DNA of 64,000 nucleotides. Source: Yoonia sp. SS1-5 (GTDB lineage Bacteria > Pseudomonadota > Alphaproteobacteria > Rhodobacterales > Rhodobacteraceae). Positions 36,126 through 43,811 of the stretch are shown piece by piece. The position numbers were made by a program, and so were the translations under genes. Below the pieces are notes generated by a model that saw only the letters and a program-made list of their open reading frames with translations, was not told the origin of the DNA and ran no database searches. The stretch spans positions 3,587,501 through 3,651,500 of the forward strand of contig NZ_CP151767.2 in assembly GCF_038443705.2 (NCBI RefSeq), in the 5' to 3' direction. Position 1 is the stretch's first letter. Every line of letters begins with the position of its first letter.

Positions 36126-36146
36126 GTCCCGGGCCAGGCCCGGGAC
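36126..36146. repeat. 21-base palindrome between binding-protein and permease genes
   Basis: GTCCCGGGCC-A-GGCCCGGGAC: ten-base exact arms around one base. It begins 15 bases after the binding-protein stop and ends 8 bases before the permease GTG, covering the place where its ribosome site should be. It could attenuate permease translation as well as protect the upstream mRNA end. From memory, similar GTCCCGGG elements are common in Rhodobacteraceae intergenic regions. Confidence 0.7.
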
Positions 36147-36154
36147 GCGCTGCC

Positions 36155-36943
36155 GTGATCCCGACATCCCCCAATGACAAGGACTTTCCATGGTGGCTGG
36201 TCGCTGTGGTGGCGATTGGTATCTATCTGTTCTGGCAGGTCCTGACGGTTGAGGCCTATGCCAAGGTGCTGGGCACGTTGCGCAAGGGGATATGGGTCAC
36301 GATCTATGTGGCCCTGATTTCCTATGTGATGGCCTGTGTATTGGGTCTTGCATTGGCCATGGCCGGTCTGTCGCGCTGGCTGGTCCTGCGCCAATTGGCC
36401 CGGTTCTACGTTGAGGTGATGCGCGGCATTCCGATCATCGTGCTGTTGCTCTACGTCGCCTTTGTCTTTGCCCCTGCGCTGCTATCGAGCTGGAACTGGG
36501 TGGCTGAGGCGGTGGGCCTTGACCCGATCCGCACCCGTGACTTTTCATTGTTATGGCGCGCTGTCATTGCGTTGACACTGGCTTATGCGTCCTTTTTGGC
36601 TGAGGTCTTTCGTGCCGGCCTGGAATCTGTTGACAAGGGCCAGATCGAGGCCGCCGAGGCGCTGGGCCTGAGCCGTTGGCAACGCTTTCGGCTGATCGTG
36701 TTCCCGCAGGCTTTGCGGATTATACTGCCGCCCCTGGGCAATGATTTTGTGGCCATGTTGAAGGATTCGTCATTGGTTTCCGTGCTGGGCGTGACCGATG
36801 TGACCCAATTGGGAAAGGTCACCGCTGCAGGTAATTTCAGGTATTTCGAGACCTATAACGTGGTTGCCCTGGTCTATCTGACGATGACGATTTCGCTGTC
36901 CTTGCTGTTGCGTCGATTTGAGAAACGGATGCGCCAGCGGTGA
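36155..36943 (+). CDS. Polar amino-acid ABC transporter permease
   Basis: 262 residues from GTG 36155, which lacks a visible ribosome site. There are five membrane helices. LRKGIWVTIYVALISYVMA starts the His/Glu/Gln-type TM domain, RGIPIIVLLLYVAFVF (about 91-106) is the family motif, and the EAA loop reads EAAEALGLSRWQRFRLIVFPQAL. No ATPase gene lies on either side: the next gene is the M3 peptidase. So the importer must borrow an ATPase encoded elsewhere. Confidence 0.92.
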   Translation: MIPTSPNDKDFPWWLVAVVAIGIYLFWQVLTVEAYAKVLGTLRKGIWVTIYVALISYVMACVLGLALAMAGLSRWLVLRQLARFYVEVMRGIPIIVLLLYVAFVFAPALLSSWNWVAEAVGLDPIRTRDFSLLWRAVIALTLAYASFLAEVFRAGLESVDKGQIEAAEALGLSRWQRFRLIVFPQALRIILPPLGNDFVAMLKDSSLVSVLGVTDVTQLGKVTAAGNFRYFETYNVVALVYLTMTISLSLLLRRFEKRMRQR

Positions 36944-37036
36944 TGGCAGATTTTTGAGTATTTTTGGCAAGATGATGATGTGAGCAGTGGCAAGTTGCCG
37001 GTGGCGGCCTTACGTTGAGGGCAAAGGAGATTTGTG

Positions 37037-39064
37037 ATGACAAACCCGCTGCTTGCCGATTGGACCACGCCTTTTGGGCTGCCCCCATTTGATCTGATTT
37101 CTGATGATGATTTTGCCCCAGCCGTTGATGCCGCGCTGGCGGAGGCACGTGCAAATATCGCCGCGATGACAGCAAATGATGATCCGCCGGATTTTGCCAA
37201 TACGATTGAGGCGTTGGAACTGGCCGATGCGACGTTGAGCCGTGTTTTGGGCGCGTTCTATAACGTGGCGGGCGCCGATAGTAACCCGGCCCGCGAGGCA
37301 TTGCAGCGCGCCTTTGCCCCAAAGCTGAGTGCTTACAGCTCTGAAATTGCGGAAAACAAGGACCTGTTTGCGCGGATTGAAGCCTTGTGGGCGGCGCGCG
37401 AAACGCTTGACCTGACCGATGAGCAGCATCGTGTCCTGATGCTGACCCGGCGTGGTTTTGTGCGCGCTGGCGCCCAACTGGAGGGTGAGGCGGCCGAGAA
37501 ACTGCGCGCTGTCACGTCCCGTCTGTCGGTTTTGGGCACGGATTTCACGCAAAACCTGCTGGCTGACGAGCGGGAGTGGTTTATGCCGTTGGGTCCTGAC
37601 GATATGTCCGGGCTTCCCGATTTCGTCATTGCCACTGCCAAAGCCGCAGGTGCGGAAAAGGAGGCCGGTGGCCCTGTGGTCACGCTCTCGCGGTCGTTGA
37701 TCGTCCCGTTTCTGCAATTTTCGGAACGCCGCGACCTGCGCCAGAAGGCCTATGAGGCCTGGGCCGCGCGCGGTGCCAATGGCGGCGAGACCGACAATCG
37801 CGGCATCGCCGCCGAGACGCTGAAGTTGCGGGCCGAACGTGCAGGTCTGTTGGGTTACGACAGTTTTGCGGATTTCAAGCTGGAAACCGAGATGGCCGGC
37901 ACGCCGACAGCCGTTCGTGAATTGTTGATGCGGGTTTGGGAGCCGGCCCGGGCCGCGGCAGAGGCTGACGCGGCCCTGTTGCTGAAAATGCTGCATCAGG
38001 ATGGTTTTGACGGACCGCTGGAACCCTGGGACTGGCGGTTCTATGCAGAGCGCCGCCGCAAGGCGCTGCATGATCTCGATGAGGCAGAGCTGAAACCTTA
38101 TCTGCAACTGGATCGGATGATCGAGGCCGCCTTTGCCTGTGCAAAACGCTTGTTCGGGCTTCAGTTTCAGCCCGTCGATGGCCCCACCTATCATCCTGAT
38201 GTGCGGCTTTGGGAGGTGACCCGTGACGGGTCCCATCTTGCGGTTTTCATGGGTGATTATTTCGCGCGCGGGTCCAAACGATCGGGTGCATGGTGTTCAG
38301 CGATGCGGTCGCAACAGCGCCTGGATGGGGATGTGCGCCCGATTGTCGTGAACGTATGCAACTTTGCCAAACCGGAGGATGGCGAACCGGCTTTGCTGTC
38401 TTATGACGATGCGCGCACCTTGTTTCACGAATTTGGCCATGCGCTGCATCAGATGCTGTCGGATGTGACCTATGAAAGCATCAGTGGCACGTCTGTTGCG
38501 CGGGATTTTGTCGAACTGCCAAGCCAGCTATACGAGCATTGGCTGGAAGTGCCGGAGGTTCTGGCCGAATTCGCCACCCATGCTGAAACCGGTGAACCGA
38601 TGCCGCAGGATTTGCTGGACCGGATGCTGGCTGCCACGACCTATGATATGGGTTTTCAGACCGTGGAATACGTGGCCTCTGCACTTGTTGATCTGGGCTT
38701 TCACGACGGCCCGCCCCCCGCTGACCCGATGCAGCGACAGGCCGAAATTCTGGAAGATATCGGCATGCCGCACGCGATCCGCATGCGTCATGCAACGCCG
38801 CATTTCGCCCATGTCTTTGCTGGTGACGGGTATTCCAGCGGCTATTACAGCTATATGTGGTCCGAAGTCATGGATGCCGACGCCTTTGCCGCCTTTGAAG
38901 AGGCGGGTGATCCGTTTGCCCCGGACATCGCAAAACGGTTGGAGGAGACGGTTCTATCCTCGGGCGGGTCGGTCGATGCCGCAGAGCTTTATCAGGCCTT
39001 TCGCGGCCGTTTGCCCGGTGTCGAGGCCCTGTTGAAAGGGCGTGGTCTGGATCAGGCCGCCTAG
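37037..39064 (+). CDS. M3 family metallopeptidase (peptidyl-dipeptidase Dcp / oligopeptidase A type)
   Basis: 675 residues from ATG 37037, which has AAAGGAG seven bases upstream; GTG 37034 is in frame but closer to the ribosome site. The zinc motif is TLFHEFGHALHQM (HEFGH), with the downstream Glu in YESISGTSVARDFVELPSQLYEHWL. The domain order and length fit the thimet-like cytoplasmic peptidases that trim short peptides. The TAG stop lies inside the palindrome at 39061-39078. Confidence 0.93.
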   Translation: MTNPLLADWTTPFGLPPFDLISDDDFAPAVDAALAEARANIAAMTANDDPPDFANTIEALELADATLSRVLGAFYNVAGADSNPAREALQRAFAPKLSAYSSEIAENKDLFARIEALWAARETLDLTDEQHRVLMLTRRGFVRAGAQLEGEAAEKLRAVTSRLSVLGTDFTQNLLADEREWFMPLGPDDMSGLPDFVIATAKAAGAEKEAGGPVVTLSRSLIVPFLQFSERRDLRQKAYEAWAARGANGGETDNRGIAAETLKLRAERAGLLGYDSFADFKLETEMAGTPTAVRELLMRVWEPARAAAEADAALLLKMLHQDGFDGPLEPWDWRFYAERRRKALHDLDEAELKPYLQLDRMIEAAFACAKRLFGLQFQPVDGPTYHPDVRLWEVTRDGSHLAVFMGDYFARGSKRSGAWCSAMRSQQRLDGDVRPIVVNVCNFAKPEDGEPALLSYDDARTLFHEFGHALHQMLSDVTYESISGTSVARDFVELPSQLYEHWLEVPEVLAEFATHAETGEPMPQDLLDRMLAATTYDMGFQTVEYVASALVDLGFHDGPPPADPMQRQAEILEDIGMPHAIRMRHATPHFAHVFAGDGYSSGYYSYMWSEVMDADAFAAFEEAGDPFAPDIAKRLEETVLSSGGSVDAAELYQAFRGRLPGVEALLKGRGLDQAA

Positions 39065-39078
39065 GGTCCTGACCCTAG
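39061..39078. repeat. Palindromic repeat containing the stop codons of both convergent genes
   Basis: CTAGGGT-CCTG-ACCCTAG with 7-base arms. The M3 peptidase TAG is 39062-39064 on the plus strand, and the cation exporter TAG is 39077-39075 on the minus strand, so one symmetric element ends both reading frames. Related copies are at 59416 and 61682. Confidence 0.8.
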
Positions 39079-39980
39079 CGGGTATCGTCGGGATGTTTGC
39101 TGATCCCGACAGGGTCTTTGTGGATCAGCACATCTGCCTGCGGGTAGGTCTCGACGATGGCGCGGCGTAGTCCTGCGCCGATCTCATGGGCGTCAAACAG
39201 GGTTTGACTGCCGTCAAGTTCGATATGCAGGTTCACAAAAACGCGGCTGCCTGCAACCCGGGTTTTCAGATCGTGATGTCCTTGGACCCCCTCATAGTGG
39301 TCAATGATATCGCAGATACCGCGGATCATTTCTGGGTCGGCCTGCTTGTCCATCAGCGCATCCCACGCTGTCTTGCCGATCCCTACCGCACCCACGGCCA
39401 ACAAAGCGGCTGCCCCCAGGGCCACAACGCTGTCAATCTGGTGCAGTCCAAATGAGGCGGACGCCCAAAGCGCAATCACCGCCCCGACATTCGGGATCAG
39501 GTCGCCCAAGTAATGCAGGCTGTCTGCCTTGACGACCTTGTTGCCGGTCTGGCGCGCAACCCGTCTTTGCCACCAGACCAGCCCAAGTGTGATGGCGATG
39601 GAAAACAGTATGATCCCGATACCCAACCCTTCGCGTTCCGGTAGCCGGATATTATCATCCAGCAATCGAAAAATCGCCGCAAAAGCAATGACCCCAGCCG
39701 AGAACAGAATGAAAAGCGATTGGCCCAGTGCGGCAAGATCTTCGGCCGAGCTGTGGCCGAAATTGTGATCGTCATCCGCAGGTTTGGCGGCATAGGCGAT
39801 GGCAGCCAGACCGCCCAGCGACACCATCAGATCCATGGCGCTGTCGGCCAGCGTCGCAGCGACAGCCAGCGACCCGGTCTGCCCCAGCGCCCATAGTTTC
39901 AGGATCACAAGGATGAACGCCACAGCCACGGACAAGAGGCCGGCTGAAAGGTTTAAGCGGGTATTGTGGCGATGCGGCAT
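39075..39980 (-). CDS. Cation diffusion facilitator (CDF) family metal exporter
   Basis: 301 residues, six membrane helices and a C-terminal cytoplasmic domain. The metal site residues are DSAMD (DxxxD, about 47-51) in helix 2 and HYLGD (HxxxD, near 155) in helix 5, the FieF-like pattern. The C-terminal ferredoxin-like part carries GHHDLKTRVAGSRVFVNLHIELD. It exchanges protons for divalent metals such as zinc or iron. It converges on the M3 gene within a shared palindrome. Confidence 0.92.
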   Translation of the reverse strand: MPHRHNTRLNLSAGLLSVAVAFILVILKLWALGQTGSLAVAATLADSAMDLMVSLGGLAAIAYAAKPADDDHNFGHSSAEDLAALGQSLFILFSAGVIAFAAIFRLLDDNIRLPEREGLGIGIILFSIAITLGLVWWQRRVARQTGNKVVKADSLHYLGDLIPNVGAVIALWASASFGLHQIDSVVALGAAALLAVGAVGIGKTAWDALMDKQADPEMIRGICDIIDHYEGVQGHHDLKTRVAGSRVFVNLHIELDGSQTLFDAHEIGAGLRRAIVETYPQADVLIHKDPVGISKHPDDTR

Positions 39981-40050
39981 GGCGTCAGGCTAGCAGATGC
40001 GCGTTGCAGAAGGCTTTCAAAAAATGCGCTCGACCGGCATTTGCCCTATC

Positions 40051-40578
40051 CTACTCGCGTATTTCGGCCGCGCCGACGCCCCAAATCGCGGATTTAGTCA
40101 CCCAGCCCTTGTATCCGCCGGCTGTAAGCCTGCACCAGTTTGGATCGCAACTGCCCAGGCGGGCGATCACGCCCGGCTCTAGCATCGCGTTTTCCAGCGC
40201 ATCCGGCTCGGGACGTGCGCGCAGCGGTGTTGTATCCCCCGAAATCAGAACAGTCCGCGACCCCGACAGCATCGTGTAATGCACCCAACCGCCCTGGCCA
40301 TCTTTGTCAATCACCCGGCGCCAGTGCCCGTATTCGGCCACGACCTGCAGCGGCATGTTGCGGCGTTGAAAGACCCAATCAATCCGGTGCGACAAGGACG
40401 GACCGCGCCGCACGTTGGCCTCGGACGCTTTCAGCGACACAAACCGGGGCAGCGGCAGGTTGGTTTCCGGCCCAAGTGCGGGTGCGGTACTTTGTTGCGC
40501 ATGCGCCGCACCTGCGCTGAACAGTGCCACGCAAAGCGCTACCCGCAAAATACCACGCCATCGGATCAATGTTGCCAT
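40051..40578 (-). CDS. Secreted bacterial SH3-domain protein
   Basis: 175 residues from ATG 40578; seven further in-frame residues lie upstream. The signal peptide (TLIRWRGILRVALCVALFSA, cleavage after AHA) leads to two SH3-like repeats: LKASEANVRRGPSLSHRIDWVF with RRNMPLQVVAEYGHWRRVIDKDGQGGWVHYTML, then TPLRARPEPDA to DPNWCRLTAGGYKGWVTKSAIWGV. This is the SH3_4/YgiM-like layout, often linked to the cell wall. It is divergent from the dehydrogenase gene. Confidence 0.87.
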   Translation of the reverse strand: MATLIRWRGILRVALCVALFSAGAAHAQQSTAPALGPETNLPLPRFVSLKASEANVRRGPSLSHRIDWVFQRRNMPLQVVAEYGHWRRVIDKDGQGGWVHYTMLSGSRTVLISGDTTPLRARPEPDALENAMLEPGVIARLGSCDPNWCRLTAGGYKGWVTKSAIWGVGAAEIRE

Positions 40579-40688
40579 TGCCTGTCCTCGACTGCTCAAT
40601 TTATCGGCGCACAGTTCTTGTGCTGCGCGTCCCTTTCGCGCAACCTGCCACGGCGCGCATCGTTTGAAAAGCCACAGGGAGGGTTTCC

Positions 40689-41675
40689 ATGCCGGGTAAA
40701 AGTTTGACTGTTGTCGTGACGCGACGGTTGCCGGAGGTGGTCGAAACCCGGATGAAAGAGCTGTTCAATGTTGAATTGCGCGAGGATGACACCCCACTTG
40801 GCGTTGACCAGCTGGCCGATGCGATGCAACGCGCTGATGTTCTTGTTTCAACGATTACCGACCAAATTGATGCCAAATTGCTGGGCCGGGCAGGTGAGCG
40901 CCTGAAACTGATCGCAAACTACGGTGCCGGTGTCGATAATATTGACGTGGCGACAGCGCGGCAACGGGGGATCCATGTCTCGAACACGCCCGGTGTCGTG
41001 ACCGAGGATACGGCGGATATGGTCATGGCCCTGATCCTGGCGGTCACGCGCCGGATGTCGGAAGGTCTGCGCCTTGCCCAGTCGGATGAATGGGCAGGCT
41101 GGTCACCAACGGCCATGCTGGGCGGGCGTCTGCGCGGCCGCAGGCTGGGTATTCTTGGCATGGGCCGGATCGGGCAGGCGGTGGCCAAACGGGCGGCGGC
41201 CTTTGGTGTGCAGGTGCATTACCACAATCGCCGCCGGTTGCGCCCCGAGGTCGAAGAGGCCCTGGATGCGACCTATTGGGAAAGCCTGGATCAGATGGTT
41301 GCGCGGGTCGATATTCTGTCTGTGAACTGCCCGCACACACCGTCGACCTTTCATCTGATCAACGCGCGACGGCTGAAACTGATGAAGCCGGACGCCGTGA
41401 TCGTGAACACGTCACGTGGTGAGGTCATCGACGAAAACGCGCTGACCCGGATGTTGCGCGCGGGCGAGATTGCAGGTGCAGGCCTTGACGTTTTCGAACG
41501 GGGTCACGCCATCAATCCGCGTCTGAAGGAATTGCCCAACGCAATCCTGTTGCCGCATATGGGATCGGCCACGTTGGAAGGCCGTGTCGAGATGGGCGAA
41601 AAAGTCATCGTGAATATCAAGACCTTTGCGGATGGGCACCGCCCGCCCGATCTTGTCGTGCCGGCCATGCTATAG
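40689..41675 (+). CDS. D-isomer-specific 2-hydroxyacid dehydrogenase (glyoxylate reductase-like)
   Basis: 328 residues. The NAD(P) loop is LGILGMGRIGQAVA (about 153-166), and the catalytic triad is the Arg in NTSRGEVIDE, the Glu near LDVFERG and the His in LPHMGSAT. NYGAGVDNIDV and GVVTEDTADMVMALIL are typical of glyoxylate/hydroxypyruvate reductases. GGGAGGG precedes the ATG. The substrate is inferred from the family only. Confidence 0.9.
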   Translation: MPGKSLTVVVTRRLPEVVETRMKELFNVELREDDTPLGVDQLADAMQRADVLVSTITDQIDAKLLGRAGERLKLIANYGAGVDNIDVATARQRGIHVSNTPGVVTEDTADMVMALILAVTRRMSEGLRLAQSDEWAGWSPTAMLGGRLRGRRLGILGMGRIGQAVAKRAAAFGVQVHYHNRRRLRPEVEEALDATYWESLDQMVARVDILSVNCPHTPSTFHLINARRLKLMKPDAVIVNTSRGEVIDENALTRMLRAGEIAGAGLDVFERGHAINPRLKELPNAILLPHMGSATLEGRVEMGEKVIVNIKTFADGHRPPDLVVPAML

Positions 41676-41775
41676 GCGCGCGCCTGCGCCGCTTTCTCGC
41701 CGAAGACCCGTCAAAGTTGCGCCTTGGTCGTGGCGCATCCTGTATCTGATCTGTTCAACAATTGCGGAGGGGCGA

Positions 41776-42693
41776 ATGGGCTCTGCATTTATGACCCGAG
41801 GGGTGCCCGTGTTTTTGGTCGCGGCGGGTTTCAGCCTTGTCATGGGGATTGATTTTCACGAACGCCGCGAGAACCACGACACGTCCGAGGGGACTTTGAC
41901 CTTTAGCCGCTATCTGGCCGCTGTTCCTGCCCGTATTGCCGCGGCGCTGCAGCCGACCGCGCGCCCTGCTCAGATCGCGGAACTGATGCCGCAGAAGGTG
42001 CCGGGTTGGGACACCAGACCAATGACTGATGCCGACTATAACACCTTGACCCAGATCCCACGCGATCCGCTTGCCGATGAACAGGCGGCACTCATTGAAG
42101 AGCTGCAAACCAACGTGAGCTTTCAGATCATGAAGGCGCAGCAGATGGCCGGGATCAAGCAGGAGGCGCTGACCTATCAGCGCGACGATAAAATGGTCAT
42201 CCTGAAAGTGACCTATCGCCCGACAGAGTTTTTTGAACAACCCGGTGGCGAAGAGCTTGCGATGATGCAGGATTTGTTGCGCGATGCCGCTGCTGTCGAA
42301 ACAACCCCATTCGGCACTGTGCAGGGGCTGGACTTCGAGATGCTGGATATCCCCAATTCCGTTGGTGCGCGTCAGATATTTGGGCGCATGGGGCGCCAGA
42401 TGGATATTGAGCTGGTGACAAATACCAATGACCGCACAACGATGCTGGTCCTCAACAGGCTGAACATCGCGGGCCTGAATGGCATTCTGGATGCGCCCCT
42501 GCCGGAAATTGACTCGCAATTGGCCTCTGTGCTGGCGGCAAAGGTTCGTGGCACCCCCCGTGTGCAAGACGCCCCGGTCAAGACTGGCCCTGTTGTGCGG
42601 CGTGGCGGAAGCGGCCAAGGCACAGCCGCCCAAAATCAGAACGGCTGCCGCACAGAGGGTGCCATTCGGCGCTGTACGGTCGGCAATGAGTAG
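41776..42693 (+). CDS. Membrane-anchored protein of unknown function, first of a paralogous pair
   Basis: 305 residues from ATG 41776 (GCGGAGGGG upstream). One N-terminal membrane helix (about 9-24, VPVFLVAAGFSLVMGI) precedes a periplasmic domain. Residues from VPGWDTRPMTDADYNTL to AGLNGILDAPLPEI align in pattern with the next gene, for example GLDFEMLDIP against GVPVEISFVS, and MDIELVTNTNDRTTMLVLN against IDLEIYTNADDGDIRAIL. The C-terminal 35 residues are basic and low-complexity. No known domain is recognised. Confidence 0.75.
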   Translation: MGSAFMTRGVPVFLVAAGFSLVMGIDFHERRENHDTSEGTLTFSRYLAAVPARIAAALQPTARPAQIAELMPQKVPGWDTRPMTDADYNTLTQIPRDPLADEQAALIEELQTNVSFQIMKAQQMAGIKQEALTYQRDDKMVILKVTYRPTEFFEQPGGEELAMMQDLLRDAAAVETTPFGTVQGLDFEMLDIPNSVGARQIFGRMGRQMDIELVTNTNDRTTMLVLNRLNIAGLNGILDAPLPEIDSQLASVLAAKVRGTPRVQDAPVKTGPVVRRGGSGQGTAAQNQNGCRTEGAIRRCTVGNE

Positions 42694-42779
42694 ACTGCGC
42701 ACAAATTTGCTTACCCCGTGGTCTGCTTTGGCTTTGTCTATCGCGCCGCGTCGTGTGGCGATATTCAGCTTGGTGCGGC

Positions 42780-43691
42780 ATGGGCGCGTCCCGCTGTCAT
42801 TCAATTGATCTGGAATTGGGACTGAGCTTGCCAGGGCGATATTCAGAAAAACTTGCGCCGCTGTTGTTCTGCGTTGTTGCGGCTGGCGTCATTGTCGGGC
42901 TGGACGGCGTAGCGCCGCAACAGATCAAGACATATCAGGCGCGTCTTTCCTATACCTATTCCGGTGTCCAGACTATGCTGACCGCGCCAGCTGTGCCGGT
43001 TGTGGATCGTCCGGCAGTGACCGCGCCGCTGGACGATACCGCTGACGGTCAAACCCCGCTTGGCCGGGCCTTGGCGATTTCGACCGTGCGCCCACCCATT
43101 GGCACCTATATTCCCGCAGCACCCCAGGGCTGGACTGCCCGGCCAACCGCGCCTGCGGATTATCGGCAGATCACGGGAACCGATCCAATCAATTGGTCCG
43201 AAACAAACCCGGCCATCGCAAAGATCGAGGCTGAGATGGCAACGCATGTCGCCGAGAAGATCGCAATACGCGATCCATCCCGGAACCTTGAAAAAGGGGC
43301 TGTCACTTTCCAGGCTGGCCCGAAGATGGCGATGATTTCGCTGCAATATTTGCCCGATCGCGTCTTTGACGGCGCTGACGGATTTTCCTTTGGGCTTTTG
43401 CAGGAATTGATGCGCTCGCTATGTACCGCGGAATATGCAGCCGAGGAATTTGCCACAATTGATGGCGTCCCGGTCGAGATTTCATTTGTGTCCGAGGCGA
43501 CAGATGCGCGCCGGATCAACGTCTATATCGGGCCGCAGATTGACCTGGAAATCTACACCAACGCAGACGATGGGGATATTCGCGCCATCCTGTCAGGCTT
43601 CGACTTTCCGGCGCTGAATGCGCTATTGGCTGAACCTTTGCCCGAAATCAGCCGGATGCCGCATGATGCGGCGGCGCTATCGACCCAATAG
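42780..43691 (+). CDS. Membrane-anchored protein of unknown function, second of a paralogous pair
   Basis: 303 residues if ATG 42780 is used; GTG 42753 is an alternative, and neither has a good ribosome site. A membrane helix (about 25-41, LAPLLFCVVAAGVIVGL) is followed by a periplasmic domain with QGWTARPTAPADYRQIT and the end ALNALLAEPLPEI shared with the upstream gene. Pairing in tandem and the same topology suggest duplication and possibly a heteromer. The function is unknown. Confidence 0.72.
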   Translation: MGASRCHSIDLELGLSLPGRYSEKLAPLLFCVVAAGVIVGLDGVAPQQIKTYQARLSYTYSGVQTMLTAPAVPVVDRPAVTAPLDDTADGQTPLGRALAISTVRPPIGTYIPAAPQGWTARPTAPADYRQITGTDPINWSETNPAIAKIEAEMATHVAEKIAIRDPSRNLEKGAVTFQAGPKMAMISLQYLPDRVFDGADGFSFGLLQELMRSLCTAEYAAEEFATIDGVPVEISFVSEATDARRINVYIGPQIDLEIYTNADDGDIRAILSGFDFPALNALLAEPLPEISRMPHDAAALSTQ

Positions 43692-43811
43692 GCCCGGAAC
43701 CGGCCCGTCAGGCTGGGGGCTGTCGCAATCGACGCGCAAGGTGTCGGCTGGTTCTTTCGTCATGCGCCGCTTTCGCGCAAATTACGGACAGGACAAGACG
43801 AGGGAGTCGGC

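Noticed and set aside
35290-36180. Minus-strand frame of about 300 codons
   Set aside because: It is antisense to the complete substrate-binding protein gene, which has a good ribosome site and signal peptide.
37010-38236. Long open frame of about 400 codons on the minus strand
   Set aside because: It lies entirely opposite the M3 peptidase, whose zinc motif and length are convincing. Its composition is that of an antisense frame in GC-rich coding DNA.
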